This document shows positions 52,079 to 61,729 of a DNA stretch of 64,000 nucleotides, in pieces (the stretch's first letter is position 1; each line of letters opens with the position of its first letter). The stretch lies in contig NZ_FMYB01000003.1 of NCBI RefSeq assembly GCF_900104155.1, positions 1 through 64,000 of the forward strand, read 5' to 3'. Under the pieces are notes generated by a model. That model had not been told where the DNA came from and ran no database searches. It saw nothing but the letters and a program-made list of their open reading frames with translations. The DNA is from Butyrivibrio sp. INlla16. Its GTDB lineage: Bacteria > Bacillota > Clostridia > Lachnospirales > Lachnospiraceae. A program made the position numbers and the translations under genes.

Positions 52079-54667
52079 TCAAACTTTTATTGCACGTGCG
52101 ACAAGCGCATCACCTTCCACATCGATTTCAATTACATCGTGTGGCATAACCTTATCTTCAAGTATAAGCTTTGCGGAGAGAGTTTCAACATGCTTTTGCA
52201 CAAATCTCTTAACGGGTCTTGCACCGTAATTTGCATCATAGGCATTGTCCGCAACAAACTGCTCAGCTGCAGGTGTAAGACGAATGCTAATCTCTCTGTC
52301 CGAAAGTCTCCTGTTAAGATCGTCAACGATCAGTTTAACGATTCCGCTGATATTGTCCTTGGTCAGCGGCTTAAACAGAATCATCTCATCAAGTCTGTTA
52401 AGGAACTCCGGTCTGAAGCGCGCATGCAGCTCGTTCATCGTAAGGTCCTCTGCTTCCTTGCTTATGCTGCCATCCTCCTGAATTCCGTCAAGAAGGTAGG
52501 GCGCACCGATATTGGAAGTCATGATGAGAATTGTATTCTTAAAGTCCACAGTCCTTCCCTGAGAATCGGTAACACGTCCATCATCAAGTATCTGCAGAAG
52601 TACATTGAATACATCGGGGTGCGCTTTTTCCACTTCATCAAAAAGTACAACCGCATAGGGCTTCCTGCGAACCGCCTCAGTGAGCTGACCGCCCTCCTCA
52701 TATCCCACATATCCGGGAGGTGCTCCAATAAGTCTGGACACGCTGAACTTCTCCATGTACTCACTCATATCAATTCTGACGATATTGTTCTCATCGTCAA
52801 AAAGCGAAGCCGCAAGACTCTTAGCCAGTTCCGTCTTGCCTACACCTGTGGGTCCGAGGAACATAAACGAGCCGATCGGTTTGCCGGGATCCTTAATACC
52901 AGCCTTTGAACGCATGATAGCTTCGGAAACCTTGGTCACAGCTTCATCCTGTCCGATGACTCTCTTATGAAGTTCATCCTCAAGGTGAAGAGTTTTATTT
53001 CTCTCACTCTCAGTCAGCTTGGCAACAGGAATGCCTGTCCATCTTGAAATAATCCGGGCTATCTCTTCATCGGATACTCTCTCATGTACAAGAGACATGT
53101 CCTTCGATCCAACCTTCTGCTCTTCCTCTTCGAGCTGTTTCTTCAGTTCGGGAATTCTTCCGTACTGAAGTTCACTGGCCTTCTCAAAATCGCCCCTTCT
53201 CTGGGCAATCATCAGCTCGCTGTTCGCGCTCTCAATCTCTTCACGAATTACCGCAAGCCTGTCCACAGCTTCTTTTTCATTGGTCCACTGTGCCTTCTGT
53301 GTATCAAAACTGTCCTTTAATTCTGCCAGTTCTTTTTGAAGATTTTCGAGTCTCTCCTTACTTAAGGAATCATCCTCTTTTTTCAGAGCTGTCTCCTCAA
53401 TCTGCATCTGCATGATCTTCCTGTTCATCTCATCAAGCTCTGCAGGCATAGAGTCCATCTCGGTCTTTATAAGTGCACAGGCCTCATCCACCAGATCGAT
53501 TGCCTTATCGGGAAGGAATCTGTCGGATATGTATCTGTTACTGAGTGTCGCTGCACTAACGAGCGCCGAGTCCATGATCTTAACACCGTGATAAACCTCA
53601 TATCGATCCTTCAGGCCTCTGAGGATGCTTATGGTATCTTCAACTGTAGGCTCCGAAACCATTACAGGCTGGAAACGTCTCTCAAGAGCAGCATCCTTCT
53701 CAATGTACTGTCTGTATTCATTAAGCGTTGTCGCACCGATACAGTGAAGTTCGCCTCTTGCAAGCATGGGCTTAAGCATATTGCCCGCATCAAGCGCGCC
53801 ATCTGTTTTTCCCGCACCCACTATTGTATGAAGCTCATCTATGAAAAGAATTATCTCGCCGTCGGATTCCTTGACATCCTGTAGAACCGCCTTAAGTCTC
53901 TCCTCGAACTCACCGCGGTACTTTGCACCAGCAACAAGTGAACCCATATCAAGTGAAAAGATTTTCTTATCCTTCAGGTTCTCAGGCACGTCGCCCTCTG
54001 CAATTCTCTGAGCCAATGCCTCAACCACTGCCGTCTTACCTACACCGGGCTCACCGATGAGAACAGGATTGTTCTTGGTCTTTCTGGACAAAATTCTTAC
54101 GACATTTCTTATCTCGGCGTCTCTTCCGATAACGGGCTCAAGCTTCTGCGCCTTTGCCTTGGCCACAAGCTCTGTTCCGTATTTTTCAAGCGTATCGTAG
54201 GTGGCCTCAGGATTATCGGAGGTCACCTTCTGATTACCTCTCACCTCGGACAGTGCCTTAAGGAATCTGTTCCTGTCGATTCCGAATGCCTGGAATATAT
54301 TGATAATCTCTTTGTTAGGATAGTGAAGCATCGCAAGAAATATGTGCTCAACTGACACATATTCATCGCCCATCGCCTTCATCTCATCCTCACTCTTAAG
54401 GAGTACCTTGTTAAGGCCGGCACCCACATACGGGCTTCCTCCCTGCACCTTGGTTCTCTTTTTCAGAGCTTCATCAACTCTTGCCAGGAACACCTTATTA
54501 TCGATACCCATCTTCTCAATGAGTTTCGGAATAATACTGTCCTCTATGGTCAGCAGGCTGTATAAAAGATGCTCCTGCTCGATTTCCTGATTGCCGTAGT
54601 CAACCGCAACCTTCTCCATGTTCTGGACAGCCTCAATTGATTTTTGTGTAAATCTGTCTATCTTCAT
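52079..54667 (-). CDS. clpB: ATP-dependent disaggregase ClpB
   Basis: About 862 residues from ATG at 54667 (AGAGG before it; a GTG at 54676 would overlap the binding site). Order: N domain with two Clp repeats, first AAA+ module (Walker [11 protein letters not shown], Walker B LFIDELHT), a long coiled-coil middle domain (about 405-520) that marks ClpB and not ClpC, then the second AAA+ module ([28 protein letters not shown]) and the C-terminal domain. It pulls proteins out of aggregates together with DnaK. A perfect CIRCE site and a consensus promoter precede it, so HrcA should repress it. Confidence 0.96.
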   Translation of the reverse strand: MKIDRFTQKSIEAVQNMEKVAVDYGNQEIEQEHLLYSLLTIEDSIIPKLIEKMGIDNKVFLARVDEALKKRTKVQGGSPYVGAGLNKVLLKSEDEMKAMGDEYVSVEHIFLAMLHYPNKEIINIFQAFGIDRNRFLKALSEVRGNQKVTSDNPEATYDTLEKYGTELVAKAKAQKLEPVIGRDAEIRNVVRILSRKTKNNPVLIGEPGVGKTAVVEALAQRIAEGDVPENLKDKKIFSLDMGSLVAGAKYRGEFEERLKAVLQDVKESDGEIILFIDELHTIVGAGKTDGALDAGNMLKPMLARGELHCIGATTLNEYRQYIEKDAALERRFQPVMVSEPTVEDTISILRGLKDRYEVYHGVKIMDSALVSAATLSNRYISDRFLPDKAIDLVDEACALIKTEMDSMPAELDEMNRKIMQMQIEETALKKEDDSLSKERLENLQKELAELKDSFDTQKAQWTNEKEAVDRLAVIREEIESANSELMIAQRRGDFEKASELQYGRIPELKKQLEEEEQKVGSKDMSLVHERVSDEEIARIISRWTGIPVAKLTESERNKTLHLEDELHKRVIGQDEAVTKVSEAIMRSKAGIKDPGKPIGSFMFLGPTGVGKTELAKSLAASLFDDENNIVRIDMSEYMEKFSVSRLIGAPPGYVGYEEGGQLTEAVRRKPYAVVLFDEVEKAHPDVFNVLLQILDDGRVTDSQGRTVDFKNTILIMTSNIGAPYLLDGIQEDGSISKEAEDLTMNELHARFRPEFLNRLDEMILFKPLTKDNISGIVKLIVDDLNRRLSDREISIRLTPAAEQFVADNAYDANYGARPVKRFVQKHVETLSAKLILEDKVMPHDVIEIDVEGDALVARAIKV

Positions 54668-54738
54668 AACTATCACCTCTTTTACCGGTTAGTAGTTCTT
54701 CCTGACTGAAATTTTGTATTATATTCTGTTCTACAACT

Positions 54739-54767
54739 GTTATAACACGATTATTAGCACTCGTCAA
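54739..54767 (-). promoter_or_regulatory. clpB promoter
   Basis: TTGACG (54767-54762) and TATAAC (54744-54739) are 17 bases apart on the minus strand. The -35 box lies inside the spacer of the CIRCE element. Confidence 0.75.
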
Positions 54768-54780
54768 TAGAGAGTGCTAA
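54754..54780. promoter_or_regulatory. CIRCE element (HrcA operator)
   Basis: TTAGCACTC-N9-GAGTGCTAA is a perfect match to the CIRCE consensus. It covers the -35 region of the clpB promoter. HrcA bound here would block clpB transcription until heat or unfolded protein ties up the GroE chaperone. hrcA itself is not in the window. Confidence 0.95.
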
Positions 54781-54794
54781 TAATTCTTTCCGGT

Positions 54795-55504
54795 TCATCG
54801 AAGTGATGTCATGGTCAATATATATTCTTTAACTTTTTCGGGCTTTGACTTTTCCCAATGCCGCAGATTTGCCTGCTTCGAAAGCGGAACTATTACAGAC
54901 AAATCCATATGAGCATCTTTGAAATATCCGTCGGGCTCTTCACTGAAAAAGTAAGCATTCCAGGTATCATCGGATGCATCCCCAAATCGTTCCGGTTCAA
55001 GATAAATCATCTTTTTTCGCTCTTCTTCTATGAAGGCATTGGCGGAAAGCGGCGAAAGGAGTTCATACTCCTGCGATGGAATATCTGTAAAAATGGGCGG
55101 CAGATCACACTCTGTGATAACTTCTTTTTCGCGATCTATCCTGATACCCAAAGCCGAAAATGACATTTCATTTTCCTTGAAGGCATCTGCAGCGGAAGTT
55201 CCTGAAGCAGTTCAAAGCCGTCCTTATCGTATCTGATACGGTTTGACTTCTTGGGATCCAGGACAATGCCAAGGTCTTCGGTATGCCATTCTTTGGTGCC
55301 TCCGGTCTGAATTACCACGTTCACAGAGTCATTTGGAGTAGTCTGCGCTATCTCTTCAATATTGTATGTTGCATAGCCACCCTCTGTCTCCAGATCGGTG
55401 CCACAGACATAAGCGAGTACAGTCCACTTTGCCTTACCTTCAGACGCAGTCTCATTATCCTTCTCCTTTTCACATCTGCCTAAACACTTTAGTGCATATA
55501 CCAA
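54795..55504 (-). pseudogene. Clostripain-family (C11) protease, broken by frameshift and internal deletion
   Basis: The first part (55504 to about 55160) encodes WTVLAYVCGTDLETEGGYAT, then NIEEIAQTTPNDSVNVVIQT and GGTKEWHTEDLG, the N-terminal beta strand region of C11 peptidases. After ELLQELP the reading must shift frame near 55165-55190 to join a second part (ADAFKENEMSFSALGIRIDR to the stop at 54795). The catalytic middle with the His and Cys residues (about 200 residues) is not present in either frame, and no signal peptide precedes the first part. The C-terminal part is assigned to the same gene only by position. It looks like a secreted protease gene in decay, directly before the clpB promoter. 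Confidence 0.7.
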
Positions 55505-55506
55505 AA

Positions 55507-57153
55507 TTACTTTTTCGACATGTTTCTATAATTATTCTTCACCGAGCCGTTCCAGGATGCCTTAATACCATCCAGCTTTTCGCTCTTCACATAGTATCGG
55601 ATTCGTGAAAACAGCGGTATCCACGCAGCTTCATCCTGAATAATCGTCTTCTCCAAGTCTCTGTATTCCTTGATGCGCTCATCCTTATCCGTAATGGCAC
55701 GGGCATCGGTAACCCGTTTCATGATGTCCTCACGTGGATAGCAAAGGCTCCTGAAGGTTGTGTTCTCCTTGTTTCCGAAAAATGTATAAATGAAATTATC
55801 GGGATCATTAAAATCTGCTGTCCAGGTTGCTTCATAGCAGGAGAGCTGTCCGCCCTTTCGAAGCGTCATCCATTCGGAGTCATCAATAACCTCGACAGTA
55901 GCTTTAACCCCAATCTTTTCCCACATTGATGCTACTGATTCCATCATTGACTTTTCCCACTCAGCTACAGATGATTTGACACTGATTGTCATTTCAAATC
56001 CGTCCCCGTAACCTGCATCAGCAAGGAGCGCCGCCGCTGCATCAGGATCATAGGCAATCTCGGGAAGATCCTCATTGTAACCGCTAAGGCCATGAGGGAA
56101 TATTCCCTGTTCAATCTCTCCCCTCCCATTCCTGCTGCTGTCAAGAAGAGCCTGTCTGTCCAGTGCCATCTGCAGTGCCTTACGTACAGCCACATTATTT
56201 AAAGGGTCTATGGACTCATTAAGCGCGATATAAGTGATACCTACCGGGTGTGCGCGGAACAAACGATCCTTATACGAACTATCATTCAGATATTTATCAG
56301 CATCGCTGCCAAGGCCATCCAGATCCAGGATATCCAGTTCACCCTTTTCAAATAATGCCTCAATATCTTCTGCCTCTGACAGGAATCTCAGATCCAGTCC
56401 TTCGCATTTAGGTGCTCCATTCCAGCAATTCTTATTTGCTTTAAGCAGCATACCTTCTCCCTTATTCCATTTCCATAGAACGAAGGAGCCTGTCCCGACT
56501 GTCCATTCGGGCTCCGTCCCAAAACGATCTCCTGCCTCAATAGTTGTTGCTTCATCCATAATAGATGCACCGGGCATGGATAGGCATGGCAAAAATGCCG
56601 CAAAAGGTTCCTCTAAGGTAATGGAAAAATCAAGATCTCCCAAAATCTTAAAACCTTCCAGCTGGTCAGTCTCACCGGCTTCTAATTTAGCAGCACCTGC
56701 AATATTATCAATGATATCCTGATTGCAGGAATCAGGATGAGTCAGAAGACGGGTAAATGAATACAGCACATCCGAAGCCGTAAGCGGTGATCCGTTACTG
56801 AAGGTTACACCCTCGCGAAGGTGAAATGTGTAAGTCATACCATCATCAGACACTTCCCAATCCTTTGCCAGAGACGGCAGAACAACCGCGCTGCCGTGGG
56901 CATTGTTTTCCATTTCTACCAGACGATTGAAAACATTCTGTGCAACCGTATAGTGAATGGATGTACACTGAAAATCCACCGTATCCGGTTCTTCTTCAAC
57001 AGCAACTACAAACTTGGATACGTCCGGCTCGGCATTTGCATCATTTCCTTTTCCTATACCGTTCGAAGCTGCCTTACATCCTGACAACAGGGATGCCATA
57101 AGAAAAATCGCTGTCAACAGGTATACCGGTTTCATAATTTTGTGTTTTGTCAT
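55507..57153 (-). CDS. ABC-type solute-binding lipoprotein, family 5 (OppA/DppA-like)
   Basis: About 548 residues from ATG at 57153, with AAAGGTG before it. The lipobox is LLSGC. The family-5 blocks are there: a TYTFHLREGVTFSNGSPLTA segment, DVLYSF, FGTEPEWTVGTGSF, YIALNESIDPLNN and VRKALQMALDRQ. It should bind peptides or oligosaccharides outside the membrane. No permease or ATPase genes lie nearby. It follows the hybrid histidine kinase by 26 bases, so it may present its ligand to that sensor rather than, or besides, feeding a transporter. Confidence 0.88.
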   Translation of the reverse strand: MTKHKIMKPVYLLTAIFLMASLLSGCKAASNGIGKGNDANAEPDVSKFVVAVEEEPDTVDFQCTSIHYTVAQNVFNRLVEMENNAHGSAVVLPSLAKDWEVSDDGMTYTFHLREGVTFSNGSPLTASDVLYSFTRLLTHPDSCNQDIIDNIAGAAKLEAGETDQLEGFKILGDLDFSITLEEPFAAFLPCLSMPGASIMDEATTIEAGDRFGTEPEWTVGTGSFVLWKWNKGEGMLLKANKNCWNGAPKCEGLDLRFLSEAEDIEALFEKGELDILDLDGLGSDADKYLNDSSYKDRLFRAHPVGITYIALNESIDPLNNVAVRKALQMALDRQALLDSSRNGRGEIEQGIFPHGLSGYNEDLPEIAYDPDAAAALLADAGYGDGFEMTISVKSSVAEWEKSMMESVASMWEKIGVKATVEVIDDSEWMTLRKGGQLSCYEATWTADFNDPDNFIYTFFGNKENTTFRSLCYPREDIMKRVTDARAITDKDERIKEYRDLEKTIIQDEAAWIPLFSRIRYYVKSEKLDGIKASWNGSVKNNYRNMSKK

Positions 57154-57179
57154 TTTCCACACCTTTCTGCGAAAAATCA

Positions 57180-59897
57180 CTACTTCGCCGCTTTTGCCAA
57201 TATAGCCAACAAGTCCTCCCGGAACTCACGGTAAGACTTAAGAAAATCAGGTGTATCACGTTTAATTGTTTCTATATCATTACTTTTTCCTGCCAGTTCA
57301 AGCGCTTTTGCCCTTGCAGAAAAATCTTTCATACCAATGGATAGAGAAGAGCTCTTTAATGCATGAACCTTGGTCGTATACAGTTCTATATCCCCATCGG
57401 CAAGGCTTTTCTCAATTACGTTTGCATTTCTCTCTGTCGCATTAGCAAAAAACTCAAGTGCATCCATGTACATAGGTCCGCTTCCGCAATATTCAACGCC
57501 TTCCTTCGGATCAAGCCAAGAACATGCAAATGCCTCCTCCGGGATGCCCTCGTATGGATCCTCGGCCTCTGCCTCATCACCGGTCGCCTGCGAGATCAAA
57601 TTTTCCGGCAGATACTTTAGGAGTACAGCATCCATGTCTGAGATATTCACAGGCTTAGTCAGGTAATCTGTAAAGCCGGCTGCTATCATACGCTCCCGGT
57701 CTCCCTGAATTGCATTCGCTGTCAATGAAATGATCGGTGTGGCAGCTGCCTTCTCCGGAACTTTCTCTTTCAGTGCATTTAACGTCTCAACTCCGTTCAT
57801 CTGCGGCATTCTGTAATCCAGGAATACCAGATCATAAAAGTTGGCACTAAACAGTTCAATACATTCTGCTCCGCTGGTCGCTGTTGTAATCTGTATCTGC
57901 GTCGGCTTAAGCAGTCCCTTGATTACTTCCAGATTCATAGGTGTATCATCCACAATCAGGATATGGCTATCCGGAGCAACAAAGGAAAAACTTTGAAGCC
58001 GCATATGATCTTTGATGGATACCGTCTTCTCGTCAAGCTGTCCAATTTCAGCAGGATCCGAAATCTCCTGTTCAAGAATAAATGAGAACGTTGATCCCAC
58101 ATTATAGGTGCTTTTAGCATCGATGTCGGTTCCCATCATCACAAGAAGCTTTCTTGTAATGGCGAGCCCCAGACCGGTTCCTTCTATCGTCTTTGTTCTT
58201 TTTGTATCAAGCCTGTCAAACTTTTCAAAGAGCTTGTACATCTCCTCCTCTTTAATTCCAATACCGGTATCGATAACCGCAACATATATCGTTGCTTTCT
58301 TTTCGTCTTTTTCCTTAAGAGCTACCTTAAATGTCACAGAGCCTTTCTCTGTATACTTGATGGCATTGGTCAGCAGATTGGTGATTACCTGCTTGATACG
58401 AAGCGCATCACCGACAAGTTCTTTCGGAAGATGCGGATCTATATCCAGCCGCAGGCTCAGCCCCTTATCACCGGCCCTTATTTGCAGCATAGAATATAAA
58501 TCGCCGATAAGGTCTTTCAGAGAATAGGATGCCGGAATGAGTTCCATTTTGCCTGCTTCAATCTTGGAAAAGTCAAGAATGTCGTTAATTATTCCCAGAA
58601 GATTGTTCCCTGCTATGCGAATGTTATCGCAATACCCGAGTATGGTCTCGTCATTGGTTTCTCGACTGATAATCTCATTCATTCCAAGAACGGTCGTAAT
58701 AGGAGTCCTAATCTCATGACTCATATTGGACAAGAATGAAGACTTTGCCCGGCTTGCCTGCTCAGATTCAGCAAGTGCATGAATTTCAGTCTGAAGGTTC
58801 TTTGCCAGATTAGAAAAGGTCTTTGTAAGGATGCCAACCTCATCATCTCCGCTGTAATTAAGTTCAACGTCGAAATTTCCGCTATTTATCTGTTCAGTGG
58901 CTTTTGTAAGATCATTAAGCGGTTTAGTAAGCCGCAGTGCAAACCTGCGATTAATGTAACTTAGAACAATCAGCAGAAAAACGGAAGCAATCATTATCTG
59001 CACTACCATTTTTCTCAGTGTTCTGTTAATTTCAGACGCAGGTACCGTTACATGCAGTCGCATCCCGTTATCCAGCGGAAGCCATACGCCCATCTTTTCT
59101 TCTCCATCGACTGTATAACGATAATGTCTTTCTGCTGTCAAAAGCCCCGGCGGAACATCCGGTCTGCTCATATCTGTCAGTATGGTAGCATCAATATGCG
59201 GATGGTATACCAGATTACCTGCTTCATCTGCGATAAAGGCATACCCATTGTCATATAATGTAATATGTCTTACCTCTGAAGACATAAGTGAGTAGTCAAT
59301 CTCAGCCCCTATAACGCCGATGAACTCGTTTTTCCAATAAACAGGAACATTGTAGGAAATGACTCGCACCTCATCAATATCGGTGATGTAGGGAGAAATC
59401 CACACCGGTTCTCCGGTAACCTTCGGAATAGTGAACCACGGAAGTTCACTGGTATCGTTGGTGTCATAGAGAGTCATGTCAATCATCTCGTGCTCTCTAA
59501 ATCCCTCTCCGTCAGGATTTGAATACCAGAACCCTTTGATCTTTTTCGATACTGCAGGGTCAATCCTGTAGTAATATGTTAAAACGCCATTTGTCTGATA
59601 CATAACCTTCTCGAAGGCGGTACGCATACGTTCTACATGATCTCCCAGCTGATCATCCGAAGTTCTCTCAAGATTCTCTTCAACAATACCTGCAATCTTG
59701 GTCACTGAATGCTCTGCACTGTCAAAATACGCATTCAGATTCTTCTGTCCGGCCTCACAGAGGTGAAACAGCATTTCATCCGCATCGCTGTTGCCAAGTT
59801 TATTGATTGAATATACAGCAATTGCGGCAACTATAATAACTGCAATGACAATGGTACACACCGTCAGCAGAGTAAATTTTGTTCGTATTGACTTCAT
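57180..59897 (-). CDS. Hybrid sensor histidine kinase with receiver and HPt domains
   Basis: 905 residues. Order: membrane helix (about 8-30), dCache-like extracytoplasmic sensor (about 40-290), second helix (about 297-315), HAMP, HisKA with His394 (SNMSHEIRTP), ATP-binding domain (N box around NLLTNAIKY; G boxes DTGIGI and GTGLGLAI), receiver with Asp694 (VFLDYRMPQ) and HPt with His845 (KVHALKSSSLSIG). All phosphorelay residues are intact. A phosphorelay through Asp and HPt implies an outside response regulator that is not next to it. Its operon partner is the solute-binding lipoprotein, which suggests ligand sensing through that protein. Confidence 0.93.
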   Translation of the reverse strand: MKSIRTKFTLLTVCTIVIAVIIVAAIAVYSINKLGNSDADEMLFHLCEAGQKNLNAYFDSAEHSVTKIAGIVEENLERTSDDQLGDHVERMRTAFEKVMYQTNGVLTYYYRIDPAVSKKIKGFWYSNPDGEGFREHEMIDMTLYDTNDTSELPWFTIPKVTGEPVWISPYITDIDEVRVISYNVPVYWKNEFIGVIGAEIDYSLMSSEVRHITLYDNGYAFIADEAGNLVYHPHIDATILTDMSRPDVPPGLLTAERHYRYTVDGEEKMGVWLPLDNGMRLHVTVPASEINRTLRKMVVQIMIASVFLLIVLSYINRRFALRLTKPLNDLTKATEQINSGNFDVELNYSGDDEVGILTKTFSNLAKNLQTEIHALAESEQASRAKSSFLSNMSHEIRTPITTVLGMNEIISRETNDETILGYCDNIRIAGNNLLGIINDILDFSKIEAGKMELIPASYSLKDLIGDLYSMLQIRAGDKGLSLRLDIDPHLPKELVGDALRIKQVITNLLTNAIKYTEKGSVTFKVALKEKDEKKATIYVAVIDTGIGIKEEEMYKLFEKFDRLDTKRTKTIEGTGLGLAITRKLLVMMGTDIDAKSTYNVGSTFSFILEQEISDPAEIGQLDEKTVSIKDHMRLQSFSFVAPDSHILIVDDTPMNLEVIKGLLKPTQIQITTATSGAECIELFSANFYDLVFLDYRMPQMNGVETLNALKEKVPEKAAATPIISLTANAIQGDRERMIAAGFTDYLTKPVNISDMDAVLLKYLPENLISQATGDEAEAEDPYEGIPEEAFACSWLDPKEGVEYCGSGPMYMDALEFFANATERNANVIEKSLADGDIELYTTKVHALKSSSLSIGMKDFSARAKALELAGKSNDIETIKRDTPDFLKSYREFREDLLAILAKAAK

Positions 59898-60041
59898 GCC
59901 ATTTTATCCTTTCCGGAATGCATCTATCGTCAAATAAAAACGTCAACAAGGTTAGAATATCCCAATTCTCCAATAATAATTGTAACAATGAATAATAAAA
60001 TGAATATTATTGTAATATAAAAAAACAATTACAATAACATC

Positions 60042-60078
60042 AAAAAAAACTGCAAGACAAACAATTGTTGTCTTACAG
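60042..60078 (-). terminator. Terminator after the 98-residue protein gene
   Basis: CTGCAAGACAAACAATT runs into GTTGTCTTACAG as a hairpin (60050-60078), and on the minus strand TTTTTTTT follows (60049-60042). It starts four bases past the stop at 60082, and separates that gene from the histidine kinase. Confidence 0.88.
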
Positions 60079-60081
60079 GTT

Positions 60082-60378
60082 TTACTCATCATCTCCAAGT
60101 CCGTAGTAGAGAATTTCATTATATCTGGCATTGGCTTCCTCACTGGCTTTCTTATCTTTCCATCTGCTCACATCACTGCAAATAGCCAGCATCTCGTCCA
60201 CTATAAGCTCAGCGCTTTGCGGCTTCACATTATACAAATACGCCAACATACGCTGCATAGCTTTGGGGCTTCCAAGCTGCCTTGCCACCTGATCTCCAAG
60301 TTCTCCGGGAAACCCAAGCTGTTCCACTGCATGAACCAGCTCATCATTGGCCCTTGCCCATTCCACTCTGTTATCCAT
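60082..60378 (-). CDS. Small helical cytoplasmic protein, unknown function
   Basis: 98 residues without signal or membrane segment. It looks mostly helical: WARANDELVHAVEQLGFPGE, QVARQLGSPKAMQRMLAYLY, SAELIVDEMLAICSDVSRWK and a Glu/Asp tail. I do not recognise the family. It follows the DUF308 gene by 22 bases and probably shares its transcript, ending at the terminator. Confidence 0.7.
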   Translation of the reverse strand: MDNRVEWARANDELVHAVEQLGFPGELGDQVARQLGSPKAMQRMLAYLYNVKPQSAELIVDEMLAICSDVSRWKDKKASEEANARYNEILYYGLGDDE

Positions 60379-60400
60379 AACTCCTTCTCACGGATTAGCT

Positions 60401-61042
60401 CTAATTATCTAAATCCTTGCTTTCCACATCAATTATTTCCTGCTTCGCCTCTTCCTTCGGCTCCACTTCTACACTCTCCACATCGACAATCTCTTTTCTG
60501 TTCACCTTATCTACCTTGTGAATTCTTGAGATGATCCAAAGGTTTGAAGCACCGTTGTACGCAAGTGCTGCACCGATTATCTGCACCACATATTTAACCA
60601 TGGTTATAGGATTGAAAACAAGAAACGCTCCTGTCGCAATCGTAAGCGCCGCAAGAATAAGCGCAACCCACCAGTTTTTATAACTGTTTTTTCCAAGACT
60701 GAGAGTCTCACCCAGATTCATGATTCCGCTAAAAAGCATGATCACACCGGCAATAACGGGAATTATAGCCTCAAAAAATTCCGGATTAATCAAAATCCAA
60801 ACGCCCACTACCGCGATAACAAGCCCAAATCCGAGTGAACCGTTCTTTGTTAGTACGTTCTGATTTTTCGATGCAAGTCCTGTCACCACAGATATCACTC
60901 CGGCGGCAAGTACTACTGCTCCAATAACCTTCGTAAGGATATTGAGTGAGGTTCCGGGAAGGAATATAAGAACCAGTCCAACCACGATAAGCGCTATTGC
61001 ATCTACCAGAATATTCTTTTTAAGCCTTACGAAAAATCCCAT
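60401..61042 (-). CDS. HdeD-like DUF308 membrane protein
   Basis: 213 residues with six membrane helices in three pairs, each pair ending in a short loop (ALIVVGLVLIFLPGTS; VVTGLAS; VIAVVGVWILINPEFFE; IAGVIMLFSGIMNLGE). This is the DUF308/HdeD layout, linked to acid resistance in enterobacteria but unproven in Firmicutes. A charged cytoplasmic tail of about 50 residues with repeated IDVES/VDVES stretches follows. It lies 22 bases past the end of engB. Confidence 0.82.
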   Translation of the reverse strand: MGFFVRLKKNILVDAIALIVVGLVLIFLPGTSLNILTKVIGAVVLAAGVISVVTGLASKNQNVLTKNGSLGFGLVIAVVGVWILINPEFFEAIIPVIAGVIMLFSGIMNLGETLSLGKNSYKNWWVALILAALTIATGAFLVFNPITMVKYVVQIIGAALAYNGASNLWIISRIHKVDKVNRKEIVDVESVEVEPKEEAKQEIIDVESKDLDN

Positions 61043-61064
61043 ATGGGACCTCCTTCATCTGTTC

Positions 61065-61679
61065 TTATTCTTCCTGAGACTCCTGTGGTCTGCACTCCTC
61101 AAGGAGTCTGTCCATCAGCTCATAGATTTCTTCTCTTCCGGCCTTACTCTGCGCCGAAAAAGGAAGAATCATTCCATCCTCAGGCATTCCAAGGGTCGTC
61201 TTAATCATATTCAGATGCTTCTCAAGCTGACTGTTCTTTATCTTATCAGACTTAGTAGCAATGATAATCGGGCTTACTCCCTGTGAGACAATCCATTCAT
61301 ACATCAGCTTATCGTTCGCTGATGGCTCATGCCTTATGTCTATCAGCAGAAAAACCTGTTTAAGCATTCGGGATTTATTCAGATAATTCTCTATCATCTT
61401 TCCCCATTGCTTTTTCACAGACTCCGGAACCTTCGCAAAACCATATCCCGGAAGATCCACCAGATAGAACTCATTGTTAATGTTGTAATAGTTTATTGTC
61501 TGAGTCTTTCCCGGTTCCTGACTCACTCTGGCATAATGCTTGCGGTTCATAAGTCCGTTGATCAAAGACGATTTTCCTACATTACTTTTCCCCGCAAATG
61601 CAAACTCCGGTTTGTCATTCTGGGGAAGCTTACTCGTAACACCGATTACAGTTTCAAGATTTACATTTTTAATTACCAT
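61065..61679 (-). CDS. engB: Ribosome-biogenesis GTPase EngB/YsxC
   Basis: About 204 residues from ATG at 61679 with AGAGG before it; the open frame to 61733 overlaps clpX. The GTPase motifs are visible: G1 GKSNVGKSS, G3 LVDLPGYGFA, G4 ATKSDKI and G5 PFSAQSKAG. It helps 50S ribosome subunit assembly. Placement after clpX is common in Firmicutes. Confidence 0.93.
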   Translation of the reverse strand: MVIKNVNLETVIGVTSKLPQNDKPEFAFAGKSNVGKSSLINGLMNRKHYARVSQEPGKTQTINYYNINNEFYLVDLPGYGFAKVPESVKKQWGKMIENYLNKSRMLKQVFLLIDIRHEPSANDKLMYEWIVSQGVSPIIIATKSDKIKNSQLEKHLNMIKTTLGMPEDGMILPFSAQSKAGREEIYELMDRLLEECRPQESQEE

Positions 61680-61729
61680 AAAAACCTCTTTAAAAAAGGC
61701 AGAAATGCTCTGCATCTCTGCCTCAAAAA

